Assembly (NCBI GenBank): GCA_902812495.1
Contig: CADDZR010000006.1
Location: 1 to 64,000, forward strand
Source: an archaeon
GTDB taxonomy: Archaea; Thermoproteota; Nitrososphaeria; Nitrososphaerales; Gagatemarchaeaceae
Direction of reading: 5' to 3'
DNA: 64,000 bases
Shown: piece by piece, positions 16,097 through 26,166 of the stretch
Numbering within the stretch: the stretch's first letter is position 1
How the letters are laid out: each line of letters begins with the position of its first letter
The notes under the pieces: model-generated
Told to the model about the DNA's origin: nothing
Seen by the model: only the letters and a program-made list of their open reading frames with translations
Database searches by the model: none
Made by a program: the position numbers and the translations under genes

Positions 16097-19000
16097 TTAA
16101 CGATAGTAGGGCACAGCTACCTTCTCTACCTGCTTGCCCTCTTTTGATGCCCTTACTTTCTTAACTGCCTCTATGAAGTTCTCCATCGTTACAACTGCTT
16201 CCTCGACATGCTTCTTTGCGTCTTCAGGCTTCGGATACTTCTGTATAAACTGTTGCAGAACAATTGAAACTGCTGTGTTTGCTACAGCTGCAAGGTCTGC
16301 GCCACTGAAACCCTCTGTTAGTTCAACAATTCTATCTATGTCCACGTCCTTTGACTTTGGAACCTTCTTTGTATGTATTATTAGTATTTCCTTCCTTGCT
16401 TGTTTGTCTGGAAGAGGTATCTGGATGACCTTGTCAAACCTACCAGCTCTCAATAGGGCAGGGTCAACCATGTCTATCCTGTTAGTTGCTGCTAGCACCA
16501 CAACACCCTGAAGGCTCTGGATACCGTCAAGCTCTGTAAGAAGCTGGCTTACAACCCTCTCAGTCACCATACTATCTCCACCTACTCCTCTTGTGGGAGC
16601 AAGTGCATCTATTTCGTCAAAGAATATTACGCAAGGGGCTGCCTGCCTTGCCCTCCTGAATACCTCCCTCACACCCCTTTCTGACTCACCAACCCACTTG
16701 CTTAAAAGCTCTGGACCCCTGACACTTATGAAGTTTGCCTCGCTCTCAGTTGCAACTGCCTTTGCTAGGAGTGTCTTACCTGTCCCTGAGGGTCCATACA
16801 GGAGTATACCCTTTGGCATGCTGTAGCCTATTGCCTTGTAAAGCTCTGGGTACTTCAGTGGCCATTCGACAGCCTCCTGAAGCTCCCTCTTTACACTCTC
16901 AAGGCCTCCTATATCGCTCCACTTTACGTCCGGTGTTTCAAGGTAAACTTCTCTCATTGCTGAAGGCATCACGTCCTTCAGCGCATCCTCAAAGTCGGAC
17001 ATTGTAACTATTAGCTTGTCAAGGACCTCAGGGCTTATCCTTTCCTCCTCAAGTTTCAGCTCTGGGAGCATCCTTCTTAGCGTCTTCATAGCTGCTTCCT
17101 TACATAAATACTCCAAGTCCGCTCCAACAAAGCCATGTGTCACTGAAGCAAGTTTTTCCAAATCTACGTCAGGTGCAAGAGGCATGTGCCTTGTGTGTAT
17201 CTGGAGAATTTCGAGCCTCCCTTTCTTGTCTGGAACCTTTATCTCTATCTCTCTATCAAACCTTCCCGGCCTCCTTAATGCGGGATCTATTGCATTTGGT
17301 CTGTTTGTTGCTGCAATTACAATTACCTTACCCCTTGCCTCCAGACCGTCCATGAGCGAAAGGAGCTGGGATACAACCCTTCTCTCGACCTCGCCAGTTA
17401 CTTCCTCTCTCTTTGGTGCAATAGAATCTATTTCATCTATGAAAATTATTGTAGGTGCCTTCTCTTTTGCTTCCTTGAAAATCTCCCTCAGCCTAGCTTC
17501 GGAATTATGAGCAAGCAATCCACCAAACCCAGCAACAAAGTTATGCGTCTCATCGACCTCTATGTCGTAAACATAGTCATACTTGTTTGTATCCTCAGTA
17601 ATCTCAACTACCTTATCAAGAAAGACTTCACCTTCAAGAATTGATTTTAGCTGAAGAGGCAGGATTGAAATGCTTGAAAGCAACTTATTTTTGCCTATGG
17701 TTTCCACCCCCTGACAAGAGCTTTGAACGGATATGCCAAGATCATTCAATAAGTACTTTGGTATACGCTCAAATATTTCCACTTGCTTATCTTCAGCAGA
17801 AAGGTAATCTACTATTAGGTTGTTCTTGTTTTCATCCAAGAACCCTATCTTTAGGAATGCTTCCAATCCTTCTATATCTCTGATAATTATCTTGTATGCT
17901 TTATTCTTTGTTTTATACACACACGACAGTATTCCAAGGCGCAACATTAGATATATGAAATCGTTTGCCAACTTTCTTGAACTTGTATCTATCTCTACGA
18001 TAGGAGAAACAAGCACTCTAACAGAACCTTTTCCCGATATATATCCTCTGAAGAACGACTTCAATAGCTCGTCCGGTAGGTTCCATATTAAACTTGGAAC
18101 CCCCTTGTTTGAACTGTTGGCGAAACCCAAGAACTTCATTAATCTCAGCATAACTGAATTGAATATGTGCACTGTAACACTGTTTTCGTCTTTATAAGAC
18201 AGAGTTATCTTCCCTAGATACTCTGGTATCATAGCAATGAAAGAGTTCACTTTGTTCCTGTTTACCGACAATTTAATAGTACGGTTCTTGAAGTTTCCTT
18301 CCGCAAGCCAAAGGCCAAAGAAGAAAGCAAGCTTCTCATCTAATGATAATATAGCAGGAAGATTTGTACGTTCTCCCCAAACGTTTATACTTCTTTCTCT
18401 GTCGTAAGGCAACTCGATTCCAGATTGCTCGAGCAACGTTAGGAAACGAGATAATCGTATTCCAAGATTCAGCTTTCTCACAGTCTTTAGATACCCAGCT
18501 TTGTAATCCAAAATCTTCTCTACCTTTGATAGGCCTAGCCTCTCTATAGCTTGGTCTATCAGGTCTGATACCTCTTTAGCCCTAACTCTAAGTCCCATGT
18601 CGTTAAATCTGAATATCTTCAATAGTCTTATTTCAGTGACTGGTCTGAAATTACCTCCTAGTGTCTTAGGTACTAGAACGTAGGACTTTCCTGGAACAAG
18701 CTCCGATGTACGAACGCTTTCTACTCCATGCTGTGTTAAGGTCAGCAGGGAATGGTAGTCCGTGACTCTTATTGACCTTCCACTTTCTGTCTTAACTCTT
18801 AGCATCCTTCCAGTATTCCTGTGCTTAAACAAACCTGTTATCCTCCTAAACTCAATCCTGTCACCTACAAGACAGGCAGCCTCCGCATTGGTCAGATTAG
18901 ATTCCACTATTTCTCCTATTGGAACGAGTTTGATTTCCCCGTTTATTTTGACAAGGACAGGTTCGTCCCAAGGAAGTGACTCACCGTAAAACTTTGACAT

Positions 19001-19762
19001 TATTTCAGGGCCACTTATTGGTATGAAATGCGCGTTGCTTTCAGTTGCAACTGCCTTTGCTAGGAGTGTCTTTCCTGTTCCTGGTGGACCGTAGAGGAGA
19101 ACACCCTTTGGGGCCTCGACACCTAGCTTCTCAAATATCTCAGGGTGTCTTAGAGGAAGTTCTATCATTTCCCTGACCTTCTGTATTTCATCTTTCAGAC
19201 CTCCTATGTCTTCGTACGTAACTTGAGGAACACCTCTGAGGGCCTCACCCTTCTCCGAAATTACAAAGACAGTCCTCTGCGTTATCAGTGCTGCCTCTGC
19301 TGCAGGACTTACACCTATTACCTGGAATGTGAGCCTTCCTCCGAAGTAAGGTATCATTATGTTATCTCCCTTTGTCACGGGCACACTCTCAAGCGCATCC
19401 GCAAGGTATCTCTCATCTATCGGCGGCACAGCTTCCAGCGGCGCAACAACAACCTTCTCTGCTGGAGGTGCCTTTACCTTTTTAACTGTAACAACATCAC
19501 CAATAGCAACACCAGCATTATTCCTGATTAGGCCATCTATCCTGATTATGCCCCTCCCCTCGTCAGAAGGATAAAGAGGCAGGCATTTCGCAACAGTCCT
19601 TCTCTTCCCCCTTATTTCTATGACATCGCCTGTTGAGGCATCAAGTGCATCCATTGCGTCATAGTCTATCCTCGCAACACCCCTACCAACATCCCTGGTA
19701 TACGCTTCAAGCACCTTGAGCTGAACTTGCTGCTGACTCACTCCTGAACCACTCTCAGACAA
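16097..19762 (-). CDS. cdc48: CDC48/VAT-type AAA+ ATPase interrupted by an intein
   Basis: The 1221-aa precursor contains a 729-aa extein, normal for archaeal CDC48, plus a 492-aa intein. Residues 1 to about 180 are the N domain ([20 protein letters not shown]). D1 has Walker A GPPGTGKT (225-232) and, after the intein, Walker [10 protein letters not shown]2 has GPSGTGKT and [10 protein letters not shown] with [12 protein letters not shown]. The protein should be a hexameric unfoldase feeding substrates to degradation or disassembly. The start is a TTG at 19762 preceded by GAGGTGA at good spacing. The C-terminus ends in VAVPYYR, near the HbYX-type tail that docks proteasomes. It lies upstream of lysS. 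Confidence 0.96.
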   Translation of the reverse strand: MSESGSGVSQQQVQLKVLEAYTRDVGRGVARIDYDAMDALDASTGDVIEIRGKRRTVAKCLPLYPSDEGRGIIRIDGLIRNNAGVAIGDVVTVKKVKAPPAEKVVVAPLEAVPPIDERYLADALESVPVTKGDNIMIPYFGGRLTFQVIGVSPAAEAALITQRTVFVISEKGEALRGVPQVTYEDIGGLKDEIQKVREMIELPLRHPEIFEKLGVEAPKGVLLYGPPGTGKTLLAKAVATESNAHFIPISGPEIMSKFYGESLPWDEPVLVKINGEIKLVPIGEIVESNLTNAEAACLVGDRIEFRRITGLFKHRNTGRMLRVKTESGRSIRVTDYHSLLTLTQHGVESVRTSELVPGKSYVLVPKTLGGNFRPVTEIRLLKIFRFNDMGLRVRAKEVSDLIDQAIERLGLSKVEKILDYKAGYLKTVRKLNLGIRLSRFLTLLEQSGIELPYDRERSINVWGERTNLPAILSLDEKLAFFFGLWLAEGNFKNRTIKLSVNRNKVNSFIAMIPEYLGKITLSYKDENSVTVHIFNSVMLRLMKFLGFANSSNKGVPSLIWNLPDELLKSFFRGYISGKGSVRVLVSPIVEIDTSSRKLANDFIYLMLRLGILSCVYKTKNKAYKIIIRDIEGLEAFLKIGFLDENKNNLIVDYLSAEDKQVEIFERIPKYLLNDLGISVQSSCQGVETIGKNKLLSSISILPLQLKSILEGEVFLDKVVEITEDTNKYDYVYDIEVDETHNFVAGFGGLLAHNSEARLREIFKEAKEKAPTIIFIDEIDSIAPKREEVTGEVERRVVSQLLSLMDGLEARGKVIVIAATNRPNAIDPALRRPGRFDREIEIKVPDKKGRLEILQIHTRHMPLAPDVDLEKLASVTHGFVGADLEYLCKEAAMKTLRRMLPELKLEEERISPEVLDKLIVTMSDFEDALKDVMPSAMREVYLETPDVKWSDIGGLESVKRELQEAVEWPLKYPELYKAIGYSMPKGILLYGPSGTGKTLLAKAVATESEANFISVRGPELLSKWVGESERGVREVFRRARQAAPCVIFFDEIDALAPTRGVGGDSMVTERVVSQLLTELDGIQSLQGVVVLAATNRIDMVDPALLRAGRFDKVIQIPLPDKQARKEILIIHTKKVPKSKDVDIDRIVELTEGFSGADLAAVANTAVSIVLQQFIQKYPKPEDAKKHVEEAVVTMENFIEAVKKVRASKEGKQVEKVAVPYYR
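17504..18979 (-). mobile_element. Intein in CDC48, Ser1 type, degenerate LAGLIDADG
   Basis: Residues 262-753 interrupt the extein between FYGE and SEARLRE in D1. Splice blocks are intact: N-terminal [10 protein letters not shown], block [10 protein letters not shown], block [15 protein letters not shown], and C-terminal GGLLAHN with +1 Ser. The middle has two LAGLIDADG-like helices. The first, FFGLWLAEG (481-489), keeps an acid (E488). The second, FRGYISGKG (571-579), has K578 where the second catalytic Asp is expected. Splicing should work, but endonuclease activity is doubtful. Confidence 0.93.
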
Positions 19763-19984
19763 ACCTTTTTCACCTCAAACCCTTATTAGCCTTATCCTTT
19801 CTATAGAAAGTATTGGAAATAAAGGTATTGATATAGATTGGTATATCCATGCTAATAGCCATATTCTGGTTAAAGAAAAATAATTTTTGATCAGACAGCT
19901 TTAAAAATTCTGCCTTTCTTGTCAATGAGTGTAATCATGGAAAAGATTTTCGATAAAAGACAGAGAGGGTGAAAGTGTAATATC

Positions 19985-20809
19985 TTGAGAAGAAGAAAAC
20001 TTGTTATGGTTACAAACGACGACAGTATCAGAAGCAAGGGTCTTCTTGAACTTGCAAAAGCAATATCAAGGTATGCTGACGTGACAATAGTTGCCCCTGA
20101 ACAACCACAGAGTGCAACAGCGCTAAGTCTTACATTCCACAAGCCCTTGAGGGTAACAGAGCTGCTTGTATCTGGGATGAAGTGCTATGCTGTTTCGGGG
20201 ACACCAGGAGATTGTGTTATGATAGGCGTTAACAAGATACTTCCGAAGACACCAGACCTAATTGCTTCAGGGATTAACTTTGGCGATAACGTTACCTACC
20301 AAGATATACTTGCTTCAGGTACTGTTGCCGCAGCTTTAGCAGGTGCGCTTGCAAGAATACCCTCGATATCTTTTTCAATGGAGGTCCCTGAGGAGAACGT
20401 ATTCTCCCTTGAACCTGGGAAGGTTGATTTCAGGAGTGCAGCCTTAATTGCAGCTGAGATTGTCAATGATGTTCTCCAGAACGGCATGCCAGAAGGTGCA
20501 GAGGTTCTAAATGTAAATTTCCCGAGCGAGATTAAAAGCGAAAAGGGTCTAGCTATAACAAGGATAGCAAGGAGAAAGTACAAGGACAAGGTAATAGTCA
20601 GACTTGACCCAAGAAGGAGACCTTACTACTGGCTCTTTGGGGAGAGGTTGAAGAACTTCCCGAGAGACAGCGACGCATTTGCAATACATATGATGAGGAC
20701 TATATCAATTTCACCAATCCAGCTCAGGATGACAGGTCAGATAACACCTTCCCTATACAAGCTTGGAGAGAGGGTTGAAAGGAGGATGAGGGAGAAACGG
20801 CAAGAATAA
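19985..20809 (+). CDS. surE: 5'-nucleotidase SurE
   Basis: This 274-aa metal-dependent phosphatase acts on nucleoside 5'-monophosphates. The N-terminal metal site is VTNDDSIRSKG (D12, D13). Other SurE signatures are VVAPEQPQSATA-type APEQPQSATALSLTF, VSGTPGDCVMIGVNKI, LIASGINFGDNVTYQDILAS and SGTVAAALAGA. The start is a TTG at 19985, needed to complete the first beta strand. A GAGGGTGA element lies upstream with long spacing. It is divergent from CDC48. Confidence 0.94.
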   Translation: MRRRKLVMVTNDDSIRSKGLLELAKAISRYADVTIVAPEQPQSATALSLTFHKPLRVTELLVSGMKCYAVSGTPGDCVMIGVNKILPKTPDLIASGINFGDNVTYQDILASGTVAAALAGALARIPSISFSMEVPEENVFSLEPGKVDFRSAALIAAEIVNDVLQNGMPEGAEVLNVNFPSEIKSEKGLAITRIARRKYKDKVIVRLDPRRRPYYWLFGERLKNFPRDSDAFAIHMMRTISISPIQLRMTGQITPSLYKLGERVERRMREKRQE

Positions 20810-20865
20810 TAACTATCAATTCTTTAAACGCAATTTTATTCCCTCCGATACTTATTTGCATAGCT

Positions 20866-21294
20866 ATGAAAAAGGCAATTGGTTTCTCCTTCTTGCGGAA
20901 ACCTGAAACACTCTTTGCTGGTACTGCAATAATGGCTGTAACATTCTCGATACTTCTCATATCTATCAGAACAGGTCCCATTGCAATATCAATCTTGATA
21001 CTTTGGCTTCTTGGAGCAACTTCTGCTGCTATGGTTGCAAGCTATTTTGGAGAGATTCTTTTTATAAGGAGAATATGCTATTCATGCAGGCTCAGGAACA
21101 TAGTTATTGAGCACGAACTACTTCATGCTAGAGGGGAGTACAGCGACGAAAAAATATGGGAAGCAATGAGAAAAAAGTATGATGCGAGAAGACTAAACCT
21201 TATTGAGGACAGAGCAATATGCAGCTTCTGCCCGATAAAGAAGAGGCTTTTGAGCGGGGAGGCAAGCAATGGTCCACAGGGTAGCTGTTGTTGA
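20866..21294 (+). CDS. Membrane protein with paired cysteines, unknown
   Basis: A 142-aa protein with two predicted transmembrane helices (about 17-35 and 38-60), then a basic cytosolic tail. The tail has CYSC, a helical spacer rich in charged residues, CSFC and a terminal CC. The two CxxC pairs could form a treble-clef or other zinc/iron site. I do not recognise the family. The 3' end overlaps the ABCE1 gene by 26 bp, so the two are probably translated from one mRNA, which hints at a role near ribosome recycling or Fe-S protein handling. Confidence 0.7.
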   Translation: MKKAIGFSFLRKPETLFAGTAIMAVTFSILLISIRTGPIAISILILWLLGATSAAMVASYFGEILFIRRICYSCRLRNIVIEHELLHARGEYSDEKIWEAMRKKYDARRLNLIEDRAICSFCPIKKRLLSGEASNGPQGSCC

Positions 21295-23083
21295 CAGGGA
21301 GCTCTGCCAGTCAAAGAAGTGCGGGCTAGAATGTATAAAGGAATGCCCTGTAAACATAAACGGAAAGGAGTGCATTGTGCTCGATGAGAACGCAAAGGCT
21401 CTTATCTCTGAAGAGCTCTGCATTGGATGTGGTATATGCATAAAGGTCTGCCCCTTTGACGCGATAGACATAGTTAACCTAAGCGAGGAACTAAAAAAGG
21501 ACAAGATACACCAATACGGTGTAAATTCTTTCAGGCTCTTCAGAATCCCAGTTGTTAAGGAAGGCTCTGTGATAGGACTCGTTGGAAGAAATGGCACTGG
21601 GAAGACAACAGCTCTTAAGATACTCTCCGGTACATTAGTTCCAAACTTAGGTGATTACGCGTCTGAGCCGTCTTGGGAAAGATTCCTTTCCTACTTAAGC
21701 GGAAAGGAGATGAAATCTTACTTTCAGAGACTCAGGGAAGGGAAGCTCAAGATATCTCTGAAACCGCAGGAAGTATACAAGATACCAGATGTATGGCGCG
21801 GGGATGCATACTCCTTGCTGAAAAAGATGGATGAGAGAGGCGAACTTGAATACGCCGTTGAGAGACTCAACTTGAGGGAATCACTTTACAAGAACTTGGA
21901 GAAGCTGAGCGGAGGAGAGATGCAGCGGGTTGCAGTTGCTGCATGCTGGTTAAGGGATGCTGACGTATACCTGTTTGACGAACCTTCCTCTTACAACGAC
22001 GTAAGGCAGAGGTTAGAGGTATGCAGGATGATAAGGGAGCTTGCTGAGAAAGGTAAGTCTGTCCTTGTCGTTGAACACGATATAGCTTTCTTAGACTACG
22101 TAACAGATTACGTGCAGATAATATACGGAGAGCCTGGTGTGTACGGGATAGTTTCAGCCCTGTACTCCTCAAGAACAGGTATAAATGCCCTGATAGACGG
22201 CTATCTGCCTGTTGAAAATGTAAGGTTCAGGGAGAGGGCAGTAAGGTTTGTTGAGAGGACACTTGCAGATAGTTTTGTTGGAGAGGAGGAACTTCTCAGC
22301 TACAAAGATCTTAAGAAGAGCTATGATGGTTTTACACTTGATGCAGGATCAGGAACTTTGAAGAGGGGGACAGTAGTGGGCATAATAGGTGCAAATGCAC
22401 TTGGAAAGACAACATTTCTCAAAATACTTTCAGGTATAGAGAGACCAGACCACGGAAGTGTAAATGTACTTGTTAAGATATCCTACAAACCCCAGTACCT
22501 TAGCTCTCAGTTTTCAGGAACAGTAGAAGAATTTTTTTCGCACCTCGGAAGGGGCTTTGCAGACCAGATAATCCAGGAAACACTTGTTAAGCCACTCAGA
22601 ATGGAAAAACTCCTTCCGAGGCAGGTATCCAACCTTAGTGGTGGAGAACTTCAGAAGGTAGCTATAATTGCGTCCCTTTCCCAGGAGGCTGAGATATATG
22701 CTTTGGATGAGCCCTCGGCATTCCTTGATGTTGAGGACAGGTTTGTCGTTGCAAAGGCTATCTCCAGGATTGTAAAAACATACGGCAAAAGCGCCTTCAT
22801 AATAGACCATGACCTCCAGCTTATAGACTCAGTTTCAGACATGCTGATAGTATTTGAAGGGAAGCCAGGTAAGTCTGGAAAGGCCTCAGAGCCAATGGCA
22901 AAAGAGGACGGTATGAACCTCTTCCTTGGAAGGGTTGGGCTGACATACAGAAGGGACGTTAATACAGGCAGACCGAGGGTAAATAAGCCAGGTAGTAGAC
23001 TGGACAGGAAGCAGAAGGAAGAAGGCAGATTCTACTACAAGGAAGAAAGGCAAGATGAGACTGGTAAGGAAGATAGCTTCTGA
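21269..23083 (+). CDS. Ribosome recycling ATPase ABCE1/Rli1
   Basis: This 604-aa protein has the full ABCE1 layout. An N-terminal Fe-S domain has eight cysteines in two clusters (CQSKKCGLECIKECP and CIGCGICIKVCPF). ABC domain 1 has Walker A GRNGTGKTT and signature KLSGGEMQRV. ABC domain 2 has Walker A GANALGKTT and NLSGGELQKV with DEPSAFLDVEDR. A hinge-like region lies in the basic C-terminal tail. ABCE1 splits post-termination ribosomes and, in archaea, interacts with aRF1 and Pelota. It is embedded in a surE-membrane protein-ABCE1-Trm5 run with overlapping ends. Confidence 0.96.
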   Translation: MVHRVAVVDRELCQSKKCGLECIKECPVNINGKECIVLDENAKALISEELCIGCGICIKVCPFDAIDIVNLSEELKKDKIHQYGVNSFRLFRIPVVKEGSVIGLVGRNGTGKTTALKILSGTLVPNLGDYASEPSWERFLSYLSGKEMKSYFQRLREGKLKISLKPQEVYKIPDVWRGDAYSLLKKMDERGELEYAVERLNLRESLYKNLEKLSGGEMQRVAVAACWLRDADVYLFDEPSSYNDVRQRLEVCRMIRELAEKGKSVLVVEHDIAFLDYVTDYVQIIYGEPGVYGIVSALYSSRTGINALIDGYLPVENVRFRERAVRFVERTLADSFVGEEELLSYKDLKKSYDGFTLDAGSGTLKRGTVVGIIGANALGKTTFLKILSGIERPDHGSVNVLVKISYKPQYLSSQFSGTVEEFFSHLGRGFADQIIQETLVKPLRMEKLLPRQVSNLSGGELQKVAIIASLSQEAEIYALDEPSAFLDVEDRFVVAKAISRIVKTYGKSAFIIDHDLQLIDSVSDMLIVFEGKPGKSGKASEPMAKEDGMNLFLGRVGLTYRRDVNTGRPRVNKPGSRLDRKQKEEGRFYYKEERQDETGKEDSF

Positions 23084-23864
23084 GCTTGGTCTGGATGATT
23101 TAGAAAGCGGCATAGACGTAGTTGGAACAATAGCAATAGTAAAGTTCCCTCCTGTAGAGAGAGAAAAAAAGGCTAAGATTGCAGAGAGGATAATGGAAGA
23201 AATGAAAAATGTAAAGACAGTGCTAGAGCAGGAAGGGCCAGTTGACGGAGAATTTAGGACAAGAAAGCTTGTATACGTTGCAGGTATAGATACAAGGGTA
23301 ACAACACATAAAGAAAACGGCATCATTCTTATGGTTGATGTTGAGAGGTGCTATTTCTCTCCCAGACTGTCAACTGAAAGGCTGCGAATTGCTTCACTTT
23401 GCAGCGAGAATGAAACAGTTCTAAACATGTTCGCTGGTGTCGGTCCTTTCTCTATTTTGATTGCAAAGAAAGTAGGAGCAAGTGTAACAAGCATTGAGCT
23501 AAACAAAGTTGCTTGCATTTACCATGCTAAGAACTGTAAGCTCAACAAGGTATCAGTTGACATCTTTAATTCTGATTCGAGGTTCTCAGACTCATTTTTA
23601 AGGCAGAGGTACCAAAGGATAATCATGCCTTTCCCCTCCAAGTCAAACCTCTTTCTTTGCCAGGCTGTTTCACTTTTAATGGAAGGAGGAACAATCCATT
23701 ATTACAGGCACATGAGAGGCAAGAGTGAAAGAGAAGCCAAACAACACTTGGAAAAGGAGCTGCAGGAGATTCTTCCAAGAGCCGAGTGGAAAATAAGGAG
23801 GGTAAGAGATGTCGGACCAGCGATGTATGAACTGGTTGCCGATATTATTTTGAGTGATAGGTAG
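23055..23864 (+). CDS. Trm5-like tRNA (guanine-N1)-methyltransferase
   Basis: This 269-aa protein resembles archaeal Trm5, which makes m1G37 in tRNAs with S-adenosylmethionine. Supporting segments are ISPRLSTER-like YFSPRLSTERLRIASL, the SAM loop VLNMFAGVGPFSI, SIELNKVACIYHAKNCKLN, and IIMPFPSKSNLF in the position of the NLP-type motif. The end reads GGTIHYYRHMRG. It lacks an obvious N-terminal D1 domain, so it may be the shorter form. An aminocarboxypropyl transferase of wyosine synthesis is a less likely alternative. It overlaps the ABCE1 gene by 29 bp. Confidence 0.82.
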   Translation: MRLVRKIASELGLDDLESGIDVVGTIAIVKFPPVEREKKAKIAERIMEEMKNVKTVLEQEGPVDGEFRTRKLVYVAGIDTRVTTHKENGIILMVDVERCYFSPRLSTERLRIASLCSENETVLNMFAGVGPFSILIAKKVGASVTSIELNKVACIYHAKNCKLNKVSVDIFNSDSRFSDSFLRQRYQRIIMPFPSKSNLFLCQAVSLLMEGGTIHYYRHMRGKSEREAKQHLEKELQEILPRAEWKIRRVRDVGPAMYELVADIILSDR

Positions 23865-23880
23865 GACATTGAACTCTATG

Positions 23881-25236
23881 CTAAAAGGGAAGGTTCTGGC
23901 TGTATCTGTAGAGATGAACTATCACGCCGAAGACAACTAGTATTGACCCAACGTCGAAGAGAACCATGTTCCTTAGTCCCTGCTGGACAGCAAGGAATGC
24001 GAGACCGTTCAGTGCAACCTGTGAGAATACTAATGCTAGGAAAACAAGGCCTGTCCACTTCCTGCTAAGTATAGGCCCTGAAGAAGGGGCAGCCCTTCTT
24101 ATCCTCTCTTTTGCCTTGATGTAGCGCAAGAATGCATATGTTCCGACAAAGGAAATAAGTGTGATCAATATCATGCTACCAAAGTAAAGCTGTGGGGGAA
24201 CTAGGAGCCTCTCGAGAGTGGGCAGGGACGTATTCGGATTGATGTAGAATCCCCACGCAGTAGTTACTATAATCTGTCCAATGCTCGTGACACCAAGAGC
24301 AGTGAAGAATGGCCTCTCCCTCCAGTTCATTTTCTTTGATGTGTCGACAAAAGGTATAACAAGTGCCATTATGAAGAGGAGACCAGGCATTAACGCACCC
24401 ATCACAAATCTGTCGTACTCTGTTCTGAGAAGGGCGTATATTGCTGTAAGATACCATTCAGGTATAGTTAGAGATGGATTGCTAGGACTGTAAGGAGTAC
24501 TTAGCTGGACAGGGAAAATTCCTGCTATCATGAATATCGCACCCACTACAACAGAAATTATTGGAAGGTCAAAGACGAGGTATCTCGGGAAGTGTATGAA
24601 TACAAGTATAAGCATTATCATTGGGAGTATGAATACGTGTGCTGCATAGAGCCTTAAAACAAAGTCTGTGAAGCCAGCTCCAAATGTTGCAAGTCTGAGT
24701 GTATTTCCAATAATTGGAGAGGAGTTTGCAAGCGAAGAGCCTATCTCGATTGCAAGTCCAGCTCTCTGGTTGAATATAAGGTCGTAACCACTGTATGCTT
24801 CGACTCCAGTTATTATCCCAAGTATTATTCCTGTTACCCAGAGGACCTCGTTCTTTATCTTGAACCTTCCACTGAAGTACTGGTAGTATAGATGGAGTAC
24901 TGCTAGGAGAACCATTGCGTTGGATGCTGTGTAATGTATGTTTCTCAGAAGCCATCCGTATGGAACGTCGTTGTTTATCCTCTGCACACTCGCAAAGGCG
25001 CATGTCAGGTTACCGCACCCTGCAAGTGTTGGCTGATAGTAGATCATCAGAAGACCTCCAGTTATTCCAAGCACAAGAAATACCATACCTGTAAGCGTGC
25101 CAAGGTATCCAAGAGGGCTGACAAACCTCTTCGGGAATGTGTATTGTACACCCATGAAAACGGTTCTCTGAAGCCCGTCGACAAACCAGTGGTACAACTT
25201 CGATATTACGTTCCTCTTTTCCTGTTGCTGTGCCAA
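23881..25236 (-). CDS. Cytochrome b of a bc1/b6f-like complex
   Basis: This 451-aa integral membrane protein has about eight to ten hydrophobic helices. Histidine-bearing heme helices are visible: RNIHYTASNAMVLLAVLHLY and RLYAAHVFILPMIMLILVFIH. PEWYLTAIYALLR corresponds to the PEWY motif of the quinol oxidation site. The protein would oxidise quinol and pass electrons to the Rieske protein encoded immediately upstream (3-bp gap). It is single-chain, with C-terminal helices like full cytochrome b rather than split b6 plus subunit IV. Confidence 0.93.
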   Translation of the reverse strand: MAQQQEKRNVISKLYHWFVDGLQRTVFMGVQYTFPKRFVSPLGYLGTLTGMVFLVLGITGGLLMIYYQPTLAGCGNLTCAFASVQRINNDVPYGWLLRNIHYTASNAMVLLAVLHLYYQYFSGRFKIKNEVLWVTGIILGIITGVEAYSGYDLIFNQRAGLAIEIGSSLANSSPIIGNTLRLATFGAGFTDFVLRLYAAHVFILPMIMLILVFIHFPRYLVFDLPIISVVVGAIFMIAGIFPVQLSTPYSPSNPSLTIPEWYLTAIYALLRTEYDRFVMGALMPGLLFIMALVIPFVDTSKKMNWRERPFFTALGVTSIGQIIVTTAWGFYINPNTSLPTLERLLVPPQLYFGSMILITLISFVGTYAFLRYIKAKERIRRAAPSSGPILSRKWTGLVFLALVFSQVALNGLAFLAVQQGLRNMVLFDVGSILVVFGVIVHLYRYSQNLPF

Positions 25237-25239
25237 TTC

Positions 25240-26073
25240 CTATCCCTCCCCCTGAGGTGGTTTAGCTGAAGGGTTTATGTAAGTGTAGTAGCTCTTGTAG
25301 TCTCTCCCATATCCAAGTATACCATTATGTTCCACATCCCATACAGGAGGCTCTATGTAAAGAACACCTGAGCTGTCTGTTGAGAGTGTTAGCATTGGTA
25401 TCGCGTTTGTTGGGAATGGTTGGAGGGAGGCAGGCCCAAGAATTGCCTTGCCGTCTGGTATCCTGTATATGCTTCCATGGCAAGGGCACTCGTACTGTTC
25501 ATGCTTGGTACAGTTGGGAGATGAGTTGTATCCGTTTTCTTGTGGATTTGAACATTGCTCAGGGTTATAGTTAGGTGAGCACCAGAGGTGGACACAGACC
25601 TTGCTAAACGCGACAAACGCTGTCGCGTCCTTGTTCGAGCCCCCCAGTTCCGAAGGCAGCCTTATCAGCTCGTATTTTGTGAAGGTATCAACGTTCTGAG
25701 CATCCAGCGTTGGATCCCCAGAGCTCGGATAAGTTATGACCCAATGGGAATTTGGCGGAAATGTCTCAAGGTCGTTTACGTTTACTTCCCTGCCAGCAGC
25801 TGCGCCGTACTGTGATAAATTGTCTATAACAACCTTCTGCCTTTTGTAACCGCCAGAGCCTGAAACTGATGAAGTAAGATAGTCACCCCAGGGTACATAC
25901 GGAATTATTGTAAGTATTGCTGAAAGGCCAAGAAGGACCTTTAGAAAATTTCTCCTTGACTTTGACCTTACCTGGGGCTGCTGGGAAGGTGGAGCCGTAG
26001 GCGGAGTTCTAGGTGGAGTTGTTTGCTGAGGTTGCTGTGCCTTCCTTTCTTCCTGCACCCCAGAAGAGCTCAT
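25240..26073 (-). CDS. Rieske iron-sulfur protein with Tat-type anchor
   Basis: This 277-aa protein starts with a Pro/Gln-rich tail, then SRRNFLKVLLGLSA, a twin-arginine signal/anchor at about residues 39-60. The Rieske cluster ligands are CVHLWC and, after an unusually long 30-residue spacer with two extra cysteines, CPCHGS. It would take electrons from quinol at cytochrome b and pass them to a high-potential acceptor. It is transcribed just before the cytochrome b gene. The extracytoplasmic C-terminal domain is consistent with bc1-like topology. Confidence 0.95.
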   Translation of the reverse strand: MSSSGVQEERKAQQPQQTTPPRTPPTAPPSQQPQVRSKSRRNFLKVLLGLSAILTIIPYVPWGDYLTSSVSGSGGYKRQKVVIDNLSQYGAAAGREVNVNDLETFPPNSHWVITYPSSGDPTLDAQNVDTFTKYELIRLPSELGGSNKDATAFVAFSKVCVHLWCSPNYNPEQCSNPQENGYNSSPNCTKHEQYECPCHGSIYRIPDGKAILGPASLQPFPTNAIPMLTLSTDSSGVLYIEPPVWDVEHNGILGYGRDYKSYYTYINPSAKPPQGEG

Positions 26074-26166
26074 CTATCTCCCAGAGCCATTTGATACCCT
26101 ATTTTTAACTTTGGATATCTGTAAAATGAAACAATTTATATTGAGTACGGAAAACGCAACGCCGAG

